Part shown: one piece after another, positions 44,165 through 56,854 of the stretch | Numbering within the stretch: the stretch's first letter is position 1 | Layout: each line of letters opens with the position of its first letter | Assembly: GCA_947683625.1 (NCBI GenBank) | Contig: CANTUR010000279.1 | Location: 2,016,501-2,080,500 of the forward strand | Length of the DNA: 64,000 nucleotides | Reading direction: 5' to 3' | From: Mallotus nudiflorus | Lineage: Eukaryota > Streptophyta > Magnoliopsida > Malpighiales > Euphorbiaceae | Translations under genes and position numbers: made by a program | The notes under the pieces: generated by a model | Database searches by the model: none | What the model saw: only the letters and a program-made list of their open reading frames with translations | Told to the model about the DNA's origin: nothing

Positions 44165-47100
44165 TGTAATATCCCGTGTTTTTAAAATATTTTTACACTG
44201 TACCGGGATATGCAGTGTTAATAATTTATGTATATCATATGATATTTTTATGAGTTAATATGTATTTAAAACCTATTTTAATTACTGTATATTATTTTCA
44301 GTGTTTTACATAAAATTTTCCCGGGACTTGCATTTTCGGGGAAATTTTCACGTAAACAATGTATTATTAATTATTTTAAATGTATTTACGGACTTGCATG
44401 AACTCATACATATTTTTAAATTATTAAATAAAGCCTGTGTGTGTATATTTATTTAATTAGGGTTTAGTATTACCCTAATATTTTATTTATTATTTATTAG
44501 TTTTATTGTTATTTAATTAATTTTATTTAGTATAAATTATTAAAATATTAAATTTTATGTGTGTGGTGTATATTTGATGTGTGTAATTTAATATTATTTT
44601 AATGTATAGTATAAAGTATATATATATACATATATTTGTCAAATTACAAGAGAATTGGAAAATTACACATTTGGCCCCCCGAGTCTCCTTCTTCCTCCCG
44701 ACCATTTCCCTTGCCGTCCGGGCGTCTGTCACGCCGTTTCTTCACCGTGGGTGTGCCGTCCGGTGTGCCACCGTCTTCCCCGACCAATTCCGCCGCCTGA
44801 GGAAGCCGTTTCCGGCGCCTGGAAGTCGATTTTGGCCGGAGAAGCCCAAAATCGATCCACCGTCAATCACACCGATTCCGGCCACCGTTTTTGACACCGC
44901 CCATCTCTTTCTTCTCCTTGACCTCCGATGAGTGTGATTCTAGCTTTGGTTTGAGTTAAAATGGTCTAGAATTGCTTAGGTTTCGATTTTGTCAATTTCG
45001 GCCTATTAGGGTTTTTGATTTTTTTAGCTTCGAATTGATTGATTCATGAAAACTTCATTCACAAATGTTGTTCCTAGTAGCTCAATCTACATGTATGAAT
45101 TTTTGTAGAATTTTTGGAGATTTTTTGGATTTTTGGGTATTTTTGAATATTTTAATATTATTTTCTAATTTTCGGAAATTAATTATTTAAATTATGAAAT
45201 TGGAGTTTATGGTTGAATTAGGTGTTGAAATGAATTATAGGAATTTATTTGGAATTTTTATGAATTTCTAAGTATTTATTTTGAATTATTGAAGTTTATG
45301 GAATTTTGGAAAAATTAGGTTAATTGTGTTTTTATTTGAATTTAATTGGTTAATTGAGTTTAAATATTTATATTATTGATAAATATGTTGAGAAAATTAA
45401 TTTTGGGTAATTGTATGATTTTTGGTGAATTTTTGAAGTAATTTAAGTATATTTATATATATAGGGGTATTTTGGTAATTTTACCCTAAATTGTCTAAAA
45501 ATGTAATTTAATTGGTTTTATTAGTTATTTAAGGTATAAACATGATTTCTACAAAATATTTGGTATTTTTAACTAATTAAAACTATTTTTCGTGAATTAT
45601 TTTCAATTATATATATAATATACGGTTTTTCTAATAAAATGAGTTTTATTCGATTTTTACAGTGTTTTAAGGTTAATTATGTAATTTCTACCTATGAGAT
45701 GTATTTCTAGATTTTAAGGATATTTTTGGTATATCTGGAATATGTTCTGTGTTTGTGGACCCCGGTCGATAGATTGTAGTTTGGAGTCCGACCGAGGGGT
45801 TGTGGATTTTTGTTAAGCTTGTATTTCGAAGTGTATTTCCTTGCAGGGTCGGCTCTACTCTTTTGAGTAGAGAGATGTCCGTTTTACAGGGGAGGTTCTA
45901 CCGGATTTTTGATAGAATTCTCGTAAAACGTGATGTCCAGTCGAACCCTAATTCTGTTTTCGTATTTTAATACTCTAGATTGAATTCTAGGATTTCTATT
46001 AGGGTTATTCTGATATCGGTTATTTATTGCTTGTTTAGTTGCGCCAAGACCGAGGGCTAGTGGACCAGGCCCGTCGGACCTGTCTCGTGGAGCGCATTAG
46101 GTGAGTTACTATTTTATATATATATGCTTAGGATGCATGATTTAGAAATGCATGTTTTATGTTGATCAAATATGCATAAATAATTTGATTATTTCTTAAG
46201 TTTACATTAAGTATATTTTTGGTTTATTTTTGGTATATAATAAATTATATGCATGTTTTGTGAATAAAATATATTTAAAATGTTTTTAAATATATTTCCA
46301 GCTTAAGTTATAATTTGATGGGATTCATTTGACGTATATATACTCGAAATATACCTGGTTTACTTTTGGTATATTTCTGGTATATATATGGATCATACTG
46401 TTATTTCATTTACATTTATGCATCATTTATTTTTGTGAATGAATGTTTTATATTATTTATTAATGAAGGATATCAATAGAACGTGCTACCTAGTGGGCAG
46501 CACTAGGACCGAGTACGTACCGGTACGCCTATAGCTTTAGGCTATATTACTAACTATTTGTGGATATTGATTTGATATGATTATTTGATGTGTGAGATGT
46601 GGTTTGTGGGTGTGATTGCTGGAGCTCGGTTGACCAAGTGTCTCGGGGCCAATCACATTGGCAGTCAGACTGCTGGAGCTCGGTTGACTTAGTGTCTCGG
46701 GGCCAGTCTACTGTCCAAATGGATTAAGTGGATATATTTGGAATAAGTGAGCCTGTATGGCTTGAGTGTTATTTAACACTATTTTCTGAGGTTGCGATAT
46801 TCTAGGGTTCTATGTGATCCTTCATAAAAGAGGTTTTTCAGATAAAATATATAAAAATGATTTTATTGCATCTGTGTGAAATTGCCTGTATATATACATA
46901 TTACATATACTGTTGACTGTATGCATTATCACTTAGTGTGTATGTATATATATCATAGTAATTCATTCAGTGAGGTCTGACTCCCCTTCGTTGACTATTT
47001 TTCAGGAGAGTCAACATCTTCAGACCTCAGTAGCAGGTCGATACACCAGATTTCTTCCGCCCCGGCTTCTTTATGTAAATTGTCTACTTGAGTCTTATTT

Positions 47101-47401
47101 ATTTTATCTAGATACTACAGTAGTTGTGAATTACAGTGTTGGATTTCATGTATTTTATTTTTAAAAGAGATGTATTATATTGAAACTGGATTTGTATTAA
47201 AGAGATTATGTATTTATGAGATGGGATTTTGATTAAATCCAGTGATGAAAATGATACTATGATTTTTATTTCTGCTGCATATTAAATTGTTATTATTGTT
47301 ATTGCATGATTTATTTTATTTTTAGGCTTGCTACGGGTTCCGGATTCGAAAGAATTCCCGTTCCCTAGCGCCGGTCATGGCCCCTGTTTTGGGTCGTGAC
47401 A
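44165..47401 (+). mobile_element. Solo LTR, second gypsy subfamily, TSD GATAC, nested in the inverted gypsy copy
   Basis: Starts TGTAATATCCCG and ends GGGTCGTGACA, 3237 bp, with GATAC at 44160-44164 and 47402-47406. It interrupts the integrase gene of the inverted copy, whose text is continuous once the LTR is removed. Internal order: TA-rich tract 44617-44636; GC-rich island 44670-44926; a GATGAGT at 44927-44933 where the sister LTR has the donor-like GGTGAGT; AT tail; conserved module 45850-45942; 'gagctcggttgac' tandem copies 46617-46730. ORFs of 79-109 codons in the GC island are not conserved in frame with the sister LTR, so they are not called. Confidence 0.93.
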
Positions 47402-47496
47402 GATACATTTTGGTAGAACTTGGATAAACACCATAAGCAGAATAATGAACTTCTTCCATAATCTCCTTTCTCAGATCATAAATATTTTTCACACAC

Positions 47497-48390
47497 TATT
47501 GGTGATATACCCTAGGCTAATTATGTAATGGCTATACTTTGACATTGTCATATTTCTATTTTAATAATAAAGATGCATTTTTATTATTACTAGCCAATTC
47601 TAGTATTATCCTTCATTAGTTAATTCTACTAAGATCATCAAGTATATGACTTGATAGTAAAACTCCTAGGTGATACTTGAATTCTAATCTAAATATCCTT
47701 AGTAGATTATTGTTATGGGAATAACAATGAATAAAGATTAGTATGAGGTTGACCGATGATTAAGTTTTAATAATCATGTATATGAGATATTAAGTCAAAC
47801 TTATAAGTACATATTTAGGGAAATGATGTATTGGATCGACCCACTATGAGAATACCACATGGATTATTATCATAGGTAATTCTTATCACAGTAGTAATAT
47901 TTGAATCCTTTGACCTGAGATCACCATGATTTCCTCCATTATAAGTTCTGCATTTTGACACATCCCTACACTATACTTTAACTGGATGGTAAAATAAGTT
48001 GTGATTGGATATAGAATGAGTTGTGTAAGGAATGTGAGTGGTTAAGATGGAATTTATCCCTCGGTTATTTTGAGAAGATATATGTTGGGCCCCTCGATAA
48101 GTTAGACTGAAGAAAAATGCATGGCCATGCTAGAATGATAAAGAGTTATCAATGTCAGTCTACTTAAGAGTGAGAAATAATATGATTGAATAATATAAGG
48201 ATGACATACTTCATGCCTTATGTTCAACTAGGATATCATGTGACAAAAGGACTATAGTACAAACTGTGTATTAGGTTATGTCGAATTATCAGCCTTTACA
48301 TAACTTGGGTAGTCATAATGTCTTGCTAGTACTGGATACATGAATTATCAAAGGATCATGATTGTGGAGTTATCAATATAAGCTGCAGCT
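47497..48390 (+). mobile_element. Ty1/copia-type LTR fragment
   Basis: Starts TATTGGTGATATACCCTAGG, resembling the beginning of the 517-1504 LTR (GGTATGCCCTA...). It lies between two gypsy fragments and has no coding sequence. Its right limit is unclear: gag-like text of the next element begins around 48390-48440. A TSD was not found, so it may be truncated on the right. Confidence 0.45.
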
Positions 48391-48419
48391 TAGGACTGGT
48401 TTATGCAGTCGATCTAGCC

Positions 48420-49375
48420 ATATATGACTACCATGGCATGGTTGGAGTTTAAAGAGCCATTTGTGAAGTATTTCTATCCACCTTGCATGAGAGATAACTA
48501 TAGATGGAAGTTGTTACACATAACTAGAGGTGACTGATCAGTTGAGGAGTACACCCACGAGTTTATCAGATTGTTATGTCATGATGTAGATGTGATGCAA
48601 GATGAAAGAAGAGTAGTGGAGTTATTTGTGATAGGGTTAGGCCCAGCCTATATTGGTATCTGAACTAGAGATCAAAGGTTAAAAAGTGTTGTTAAGGAGG
48701 CTAGAGAAGTAGAGAGGCGACATGTCATGCATGGTACTATCCCAAATCCATATTTGAGTGACAGTAGTAGATCTGTAATAGCTTAAGGGACTCAGAAACC
48801 TATGTTTCCTATGGGCAATGTTGGTATTCAGACTACTGGTACCTCACAATAAGGCTATAGAGGCCACTGTGGGCATAAGAGTGGAAGGCATAACCAACAG
48901 AGTAGTACACCTATTAGATTTAAGGCTGGAGCCAATAGTGGTGGTAGTAGTTAGAGCTCAGGGTATGGTAGTATAGGCTTAGGGCCTAATGCATGTCCTA
49001 CTTATGGAAGAGTACATTAAAGGCCATGCCATTTTTTGATAAGAGCATGTTTCAAGTGTGGGAAAATAGGACATTGTGCTAGAGCTTGTCCTAACTTTGG
49101 ATATTAGCCATTTTATGCGTAAGGATCTTCATCTTCAATCGCTCAGCTATTTCAGTAGGTGCATCAGCCCTATCAAGTTGCTACGTATCCTCAATAGAGA
49201 CTAACACAACTTGTAAGGCAACAGGGTCGAGGTACAGGACGTAGGCATTAAGGGAGACCTGGTGGCAAAGTATTTACATAGCTATTCACTTTACAATAGG
49301 CTAGCCGTGGGCAGGCTAAGGTGTTCATGTTGACTCCTCAAGATGCTCAAGCTTCTAATGCAGTTGTGGCAGGTA
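48420..49375 (+). pseudogene. gag of the third gypsy copy
   Basis: Capsid-like text (WLEFKEPFVKYF, SVEEYTHEFIRL, ELFVIGLGPAY) lies at 48440-48660. A CCHC zinc knuckle, CFKCGKIGHCARAC (spacing C-x2-C-x4-H-x4-C), is at about 49049-49090. A Gln/Gly-rich linker leads to protease. Several in-frame stops. It would package element RNA if intact. Confidence 0.75.
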
Positions 49376-49690
49376 CTCTTTTAGTTTGTTATTTAATGCT
49401 AGAATTTTATTTGATCCATGTGTATCTCATTATTTTGTGTCTTCTATTTTTGCTTCAAGAATGGAATGGCAACCTTCCAAGTTGTTAATCCCATTATTTA
49501 TAGTAACTCCACTTAGTGACGAGCTAAAGATATATATAGTCTTACCATCTTATCCAGTGTTAATGGAAGGTAGAAATTTGCTAGCAGATATAATTATATG
49601 GGATGTGTTAGATTTTGATGTGATTTTGGGGATGGATTGGTTAGCTCGACATTATGCCACTTTGGCTTATTGAGAGAAAGAGGTGATCTT
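49376..49690 (+). pseudogene. Protease region of the third gypsy copy
   Basis: The open stretch 49386-49673 has ILFDPCVSHYF at the expected active-site block (the usual G after D-x is replaced by C) and DVILGMDWLARHY. Aligned with 39436-39825. Confidence 0.75.
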
Positions 49691-49879
49691 TAGAATCCTG
49701 GGATTTCGGTTCATAGGCGATAAGAGTTTAATGCCTTAGAATCTCATCTTTACAACCATAGCTAGAAAGATGCTTAGAAAGGGGTGTCTAAGCTATTTAG
49801 TTGTGGTTATGGATACAAAGGTAGATAAAGAGGTAGTTGAGAATGTGTCAATGGTGTGCGAGTTTCCTAATGTTTTTCC

Positions 49880-50727
49880 TGAAGAATTACTATGATTGCC
49901 ACCGAAAGAGAGATAGAATTCTGTATAGATGTTGTACCTAATGTAGATCCTATCTCTATGCTACCTTATAGGATGGCACTGGCAGAATTAAAGGAGCTTA
50001 GAGAATAGTTGCAAGAGTTGCTTAATAAGGTTTTCATTAGACCCAACACATCTCCTTGGGGTGCACCGGTGTTGTTTATAAAGAAGAAAGATGGTAGTCT
50101 TTGACTTTGTATTAATTATAGATACTTGAACAAAGTCACCATCAAGAACAAATATCCTTTCCCAAGGATTGATGACTTTTTTTATTAGCTTCAAAGAGCT
50201 TAGTGTTTTTCCAAGATTAATTTAAGGTCTGGGTATCATTAGTTGAGAATTAGAAGTGGAGATATACCCAAGACTGCATTTCAGAGAAGATATGGCCATT
50301 ATGAATTCTTAGTGATGTCCTTTGGGTTTACTAATGCCCCAGCAACCTTTATGGACTTAATGAATCGGGTGTTTAGGTCATTCTTAGATGATTTGTGATA
50401 GTATTTATTGATGATATTCTGGTATATTCAAGGAGTGAAGGAGAGCATGCCATGCATTTAAGGATGGTGCTTCAGACTTTAAGAGAGCATGAATTGTATG
50501 CTAAATTCTCTAAGTGTGACTTTTGGCTGGATCAACTAGCATTCTTAGGCCATGTGGTATCCAAAGACGGGATACAAGTGGATCCAAAAAATATTGAAGC
50601 TATTATAGAATGGCAAAGACCTACAACAGTGACTGAAGTAAGAAGCTTTTTGGGTTTAGCTGGCTATTACATGAGATTTATTAAGGATTTCTCCAAGATA
50701 GTTGCACCTTTAACAAGGTTGACCTAG
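49880..50727 (+). pseudogene. Reverse transcriptase of the third gypsy copy
   Basis: Readable from KKDGSL near 50090 through the 50395-50727 open stretch, which contains the catalytic VFIDDILVYSRS box, the thumb (FLGHVVSKDGIQVDP) and the connection (EVRSFLGLAGYYMRFI). Stops lie in the fingers, for example 50006-50008 where the first copy has CAG, and near 50100. Confidence 0.85.
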
Positions 50728-51455
50728 AGAAATACTAAGTTTATATAGACTAATATAAGTGAGGAGTTTTTTTAGATGCTTAAAGATAGGCTGATGTCAA
50801 CTCCAGTGTTAACTCTAACTTCGGGAAGTGAAGGGTATACAATATATTATAATGTCTCTCAAGTAGGATTGGGCTGTGTACTGATGTAAAATTATAGACT
50901 AGTTGGTTATGCTTTACATCAGTTAAAGAAGCACGAACAGAACTATCTTACTCATGATTTGGAAATGGTAATTATAGTATTTGCCTTGAAGATTTAGATG
51001 CATTACTTGTACAGTGTGACTAGTGAAATTTACACTAATAATAAAAGTTTGAAATATATCTTTTAGCAAAGAGATTTTCATTTAAGGTAGACGAGATGGA
51101 TGGAACTCTTAAAAGAATATGAATGCTCCATTCTTTACCCTCCGGGTAAGGCTAATATGGTAGCTGACGCATTAAGTAGGAAATCAACAGGAAGCCTTGC
51201 TTACATTAGCTCAGAAAGGAGCCAATTATCAGTGGAAGATAACCAAGAAATGTCTTTTAGCTCAATTTAGAGTACGTTATTTGTACTTGGATAGAGTTAA
51301 GGCAACGCAAAGAAAGGGCCTATAATTATAAAAGATAATGTTAGAGGTACAATAAGGTCAGTCTTGAGATTTTGTAATCGACAGTAAAGGCATATTACGC
51401 TTGGGCACTAGGTTGTGTGTGCTAGATATAGAGGATTTGAGAAAAGAGATCATAG
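50728..51455 (+). pseudogene. RNase H and integrase zinc end of the third gypsy copy
   Basis: RNase H text (ALHQLKKHEQNY, HDLEMVIIVFALK, PPGKANMVADALSRKS) runs from about 50900 to 51195, with stops. The following integrase N-terminal text ends abruptly near 51455, after LRKEIIEG. Confidence 0.75.
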
Positions 51456-52015
51456 AAGGAAGTGTAGATCACCCTTGTATTGGGAAGTTAGTGAGAGACA
51501 GTTAACAAGCTCAAAATTAGTGCAAGTGACTTCAGAGAAGATTCCTATCATTCAACAAAGAATGAGGACAGAAAACCTATGTTGATCCTAAGAGGAGAGT
51601 TGTAACATAATTTGTTGGAGACATGGTGTTCCTCAAGGTATCTCCAATGAAGGGGGTAATGATGTTTGGTAAGAAAGGTAAGTTAGCCCAAGATACGTTG
51701 GACCTTTTGAAATTCGTTCAAGGGTAGGCAATGTGGCTTACAGACTGGTGTTGCAACCAGAGTTATCACAGATTCACCCAGTGTTCCATGTCTTTATGTT
51801 GAGGAAGTATATCTTCAATCCTTCATATGTTCTTTAACCTCAGATAGTAGAGCTCAGTGAAGATTTGATTTATGAAGAGTATCCAGTGGTAATAGTGGAT
51901 CGATAAGTTCGTCAGCTCCGAATCAAAGAAATTCCTATGGTTAAAGTACAGTGGAGCAACCATGTGGTGGAAGATTGCACTTGGGAGACTGAAGCAGAGA
52001 TGTGAGTGACATATC
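51456..52015 (+). pseudogene. Integrase tail of the third gypsy copy after a core deletion
   Basis: After 'atcatagaag' the sequence jumps to 'gaagtgtagatcaccc', which in the first copy lies about 680 bp farther on (42238-42256), so the catalytic core is deleted. The tail keeps GDMVFLKVSPMKGVMMFGKK. The chromodomain-like end is out of frame. Confidence 0.75.
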
Positions 52016-52083
52016 CTTATCTTTTTCCTTAGAAAAACCTTTGTACACTTTTCTATCTTGTTAAAATTCAAGGATGAATTTTT

Positions 52084-53330
52084 GTAAGGGGGAAGATTGT
52101 AAACACTCGTATTTTTATTTATTAATAGAAAATGTGGATTATAAAGTTTTAATTATTATTTTATTAAATTAGAGTTAAATGAGTATTTTAATAAATTTTA
52201 TTAATTATTAAGAGTATACATACATATATATATATATATATAAGTGTGTGAATAATTAGGAGTAATTTTATTTTATAATAATATATAGGTACCTTTATAC
52301 TATATTAATAATAAAAAATATATTATAAAACCATTTTTTCTTTTCTATTTCTTCCTTTCCTTTTCTTTTCCCTTCTTCTTCTTCTTCTTCTTCTTCTTCT
52401 TCTCCTTCTTTTTCCTCTCGATCCAGCCACTGCCAACGCCGATTACCGTCAATCAATGCCAATCAGCTCCAGTCGATGTCGCCAGTAGCTCCTTCTCCCT
52501 CTAGTCACCTTTTCTTCCTCTTCGCCTTCATTTCTACCAACAACCAAGAAGAAAAGAGGTTGCCGCCACTAGCTCCAGTGAAACCCAACAACGTCGTCGG
52601 TCTCGATTGACTTCTCTCCTCATATGCAACAAAACCCCTCAACCAATTTGCCCGATTAGCTCCGGCAACCACCTTGATTTGAGGTAAATTGATTTTAGGT
52701 ATTTTAGTTAATTTAGTTAATTTGAGTTTAAATTAGGCTTAGTGGTAGTTATTTAAATTGAAATTGGAGTTGAGATCTATTCATTTATATTTTTTTCATA
52801 TTTTTTGGAAAATTTTTAATTTTCAGGTACTATTTTGGGTTCAATTATTATTTCAAGTTACTATTATGGGCCTGAGTATTTTTATATTTTTAATAAATTC
52901 TATAAATTGTGTAGATTAAATTTTATTAAGGGAGTTTTGTGAAATTCGAATTGGTAATAATTTTTATAAAATTTATATTTTATTATTTATTTGAATTTTT
53001 AATTGAATTAAGGTTATTTAACGTGTTTATTACTAATATTAAATAATAAAAGTATGAAAATAATTTTTATAATTAAATTTTAATTTTTAGTTAATTGATA
53101 ATAATTTCGAATAATATTTATTATTATTATTATTTAAAAGCTTAAAATAAGTTTTTTGATATTTTTATTATATATTTGGATTATTGAAATAGTTTATTTA
53201 TATTTAACAATAATTTTAGTTAAGGAGGTTTAAAGGAAGCTTTATAAATTTAATTATTTTAAATAGTTGATTTCGGTGATATTAAGTAAGAATTTTATTA
53301 TTATTTTTATAAAAGATCGAACTAGAAATG
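52084..53330 (+). repeat. Polypurine tract and partial 3' LTR of the third gypsy copy
   Basis: GTAAGGGGGAAGA precedes TGTAAACACTCG at 52098. The LTR contains a (TA)n tract at 52220-52243, a (CTT)n run at 52375-52401, a GC-rich island to about 52675 and a donor-like GAGGTAAATTG (GT at 52684-52685), then AT-rich tail. It ends before the conserved module, at the LINE boundary around 53330-53345. Confidence 0.75.
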
Positions 53331-53464
53331 ATTTCAATTAGTGCACCAGCACATCCCAACTATGTTGGCACCTCTATAACACCATCATCATGAATCAAAA
53401 TAAACCTATAGAACTAAAATAAAAAATAAGAATACAAGAGTATCAACCACAAGGGAAAACATAA

Positions 53465-53900
53465 TTAAGAAGAGAACCTATAATTCTCTTTACCTAACAT
53501 ATCCCTATGAATTAATTCATTACAATCAAAAGGATGATTTAGCCACCATTTAGTTTGACGAAGACCAATAGCCATAGTAAAGAGTTTGTCTGCCACACTA
53601 TTGCCCTCTTTATAGATATGAGAAACATAGACTTGCATAGAGGATAAAATGTTAAGGCAAGATTGCCATTTCATTTGAAGCTTCCAAGGGACATTTGAAT
53701 TTCTATGCTGTAAATACTGGACAACATATATATTATCACATTCTATCCATAAGCAAGCAGGCTTGAAAACCTACACTTTCTGTACACCAATAATTATGAC
53801 ACACAACTCAGTTTCAAATGCAAAAGTACTTTAAGAGGTGCAGCAAAAGAAGAAACTACAATACCAAGGTAATTCTGGAAGATACCTCTAACCCTGCTAA
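53465..53900 (-). pseudogene. LINE RNase H domain
   Basis: The open stretch 53465-53674 contains YVSHIYKEGNSVADKL, the conserved end of plant LINE RNase H domains. Upstream in a broken frame, WIECDNIYVVQYL-like text carries the Asp-containing strand. It would remove RNA during target-primed reverse transcription. Confidence 0.75.
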
Positions 53901-54249
53901 CCTTGGCACCCCTCTAACAACACCATCTGTGTTTAGCTTCAACCAATGCTAAGAAGGCGGAATCCACCAAATGCCAAAGATACAAGGAGGCAACCAAGTA
54001 ATACTAAAAACCCTGAGCCGACGTAGGATTAAAAGTTCTTATTAAGTGTTAGCCATAAAACCAATTTTAAAAATGGATGCCTCTGTAATAGATTTGCAAA
54101 TTTGCCTAATAGAAACATAAACAGGCATATAATCAGCATAAAAAAGAGCTCTGTTACATGCATACTAGATGGTATGAGCAGCTTCTAAAAAACCAACTTG
54201 CTAAAGTACCTTTAACTGAGAAGAGAAGTTCCGTGACCAGGTTGAGTTA

Positions 54250-54860
54250 AACAAGCCTAAAAATCCCGAAGAAAGATTTAAAGAAACCTTAAATAAACTT
54301 GAGAGTGCATGCCAAAATGTGATAGCATAAGAGCATTGAGAGAAGGTATGAGTTATTGATTCTAAATTCCTCGTACATAGATAGTAACGAGAAGCAAGAT
54401 TAAATCATTTTTCACACAATTAGTCCTTAATAGAAAGTTTATTATGAAGTAAGAACCATGTTAAGAAAGATTAAGATGGTGGCATGTAATGACACCATAA
54501 TTCTTTACCCTAAGAAACCTTAGGGGAAGAAGGCTGAGAATTCAAATTGAAAGATTTACAAGATAACTAACCATCAACATAATGGTAATAAACTAAAGAG
54601 TCTGAGTCCAGATGTGAGAAGACAAGATTATCAATATCATTAGCAATATCTAGAATAGCCATTCTAAATCTTGGCATAAGGTTCCAAGAATTATGCTAAA
54701 AAAATCTGAAATAGAAGAACTAAGCAGCTTTCTGATTTGAAGGGGGATGCCAATATTGTCCACTATAATGTACTCAAGCCATTTGTTATTCCAGAAGCTT
54801 AAAGATGAGTACTTATGAATTACCCACTGAGATTGACAAATCAGAGTGTCCAAGCAGCCA
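54250..54860 (-). pseudogene. LINE region after reverse transcriptase (zinc-binding tail)
   Basis: The open stretch 54650-54853 (LSFWNNKWLEYIIVDNIGIPL) and decayed text toward 54250 fit the segment between reverse transcriptase and RNase H of plant LINEs, which holds a zf-RVT module. The cysteines cannot all be placed. Confidence 0.6.
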
Positions 54861-55135
54861 CGAATCGAAAACTAGATGGAAGAATTAATAAAATAAGAGT
54901 CGGTCAATTTATTCTTATACATGAAACGAGAACACAGAAAATCAAAAGGGAAGATATCATTATTCATTAGCTTCCATCCAAATTTACTTAGCATAGCAGC
55001 ATTCATTAGGTGTAAGAATTTAAGATTTAATCCACCTTCCTCTAGGGGGGAGCAACAAATATCCTAATGCACAGAGATGAGTTTGCGAGACATATAGTTA
55101 CCTATCTATAAAAAATTCTTAAGGCATCTTTCTAA

Positions 55136-56250
55136 CTACTTAAGGAACGTGGATGGCCATTTATAAACCATGAAAGTATGAAGCAAGGATCCGTAAAGAG
55201 TATAATTAATAAGTGACAACCTTCCTGCCATTGAAAGGGTGGGACCTTTCCACTTATCAAGCTTGGCAATGATAGCATCAGTAATAGGTAGAAGCCAACA
55301 TTTTTTAGGGGTACTTTTGAACATAAGAGCACCTAAGTATTTAAACAAAAACCTACCAATCTTTATATCTGCATTACCTTTTAGCATAATAACATAATAA
55401 GGAGTAACATGCTTACTAAAGAAGATATCTGATTTCTCCCAATTTACCAATTGCCTAGAGAGCATACCATATACTAAAACAAGGTCATTATAGTCTTAAG
55501 ATTTAATTTAAAAGCTTTGTAGAAAAGCAAAATGTCATCAGCATAAAGGAGATAAGAAGGGCAACTGACACTACTATTTGAATGCATTGGAATTAAAGAG
55601 CCCTTACCAAAAAGAGTCATGAGGGAACGATTAAGATACTATTTCACTAAATAGAATAACAAAAGAGACAATAGGTCACCTTGGCGTACCCCATGTGAAC
55701 AAGAAAAGTATCCTTTAGCCGAGCCATTTAGAATAATGGAAAGATGAACTAAATGTAAAATAACTTCAACCCGAGCACAGAAAGTGGTAAAAAAACCAAA
55801 ATAGGTAAGAACCTCTATTAAAAAATCCCATTCCAAAGAGTTAAAAGCTTTTTTGATGTCGATCTTGAGCACTATATTACCCACTCTAGATCCAAGAGAT
55901 TAAAGTTTTTTTATGCAATTACAACACAGTCCTCAATATGCCTCCCCTAAATAAATCCAAATTGATTAGGAGTGATAATAGTAGAAAGGATGATAGCCAA
56001 CCTATCTGCCAATATTTTGGAAATTACTTTGTAAACAAAATTCCCCAAAATAATAGGTTTAAACTTGTAAACTAAAAATTCATCCTGAATTTTCAAAATG
56101 AGAACCATAAGGTTAGAATTAAAGTCATTCATCATCATTCCAGATAAGAAAAAGTGACGAACAACATCATTAACTTCTTGACCAACAATATGCCAACACC
56201 AAGTGAAAAAAAACTAGAAAAACCATCAGGACCTAGGGCACTCTGATGGT
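55136..56250 (-). pseudogene. LINE reverse transcriptase
   Basis: Open stretches 55947-56138 (VYKVISKILADRLA, TPNQFGFI), 55639-55884 (VLKIDIKKAFNSLEWDFL, GVRQGDLLS) and 55136-55465 (KYLGALMF, LSMAGRLSLI) are consecutive blocks of a non-LTR reverse transcriptase. The catalytic YADDILLF box is encoded at about 55510-55537 between two of them. The blocks are in different frames, so no enzyme is made. Confidence 0.85.
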
Positions 56251-56854
56251 CCATAGAGAAAATAGTTTTCTTCATATCTTCATAGGAAGGCAGACTACAA
56301 AAAAAAATCATTCTAAGAAGCTGAGACTAGATTTGGAATGACGTCCTTGATCACTGATAAATCCCTAACTAAGGAAGAGCTTCAAAAAAGGGATGAAAAT
56401 AATTTGATGACATGAGTTTGAATCAAAGCATCATCGTCAACCATAGACCCATCAATCATTAAGCTAAGAATGCCAGATTGAGTTGTGCGATGAGCCAATA
56501 AACTGTGATAAAACTTATAATTACAGTCCCCTTCTTTGATCCATTGAACTCAACTTTTCTTTTTCAATAAAGCATCTTTATTAGCCAATAAAGTGGAAAG
56601 AGTTTCATGACAATGCATTTCTTAAGGATGCAGATTATCTAGGAAACCATGAAGATCAATCTCTGATTAGATACGAAGAAGATCCTACTGAGCGGTCTTA
56701 ATAGAGGTATCAAGATGGCCAAAAACATGTTTATTCCAAAGACGAAGACAAGAGCACAACATATTAAGTTTCTTTGATAAAATAAACATCGAATGTCCAA
56801 TCACTTAGAAAGAAGAAAAAAAATATTCAACACCCGAAAGGAAATTCTGATGTG

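Larger units (their letters stand above)
43346..47496 (-). mobile_element. Inverted gypsy copy, split by a solo LTR and cut at its 5' side
   Basis: On the minus strand the LTR start TGTAATAACCC is at 43390, preceded by a G-rich polypurine tract (complement of about 43393-43420, including an 18-base C run on the plus strand). Then come the integrase tail (43634-43858, FLKVSLMKGVMRFSKK, YRLVMMPPKLS) and chromodomain-like end (43460-43630). Integrase text continues to 44159 and resumes at 47407-47496 (zinc-binding end) after the inserted LTR. The integrase catalytic core is deleted between about 44115 and 44130. Everything upstream is lost at the junction with the copia LTR at 47497. Closest kin of the 36-43 kb element. 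Confidence 0.8.
48390..53330 (+). mobile_element. Third Tekay-type gypsy copy, 5' LTR missing, decayed
   Basis: Order: gag with zinc knuckle, protease, reverse transcriptase, RNase H, integrase zinc end, then (after a deletion near 51455) integrase tail and chromodomain-like end, polypurine tract (52086-52096) and 3' LTR start at 52098. The left side is cut at the copia fragment and the 3' LTR breaks off near 53330. Numerous stops. This is the only copy in the window that keeps most of gag. Confidence 0.85.
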
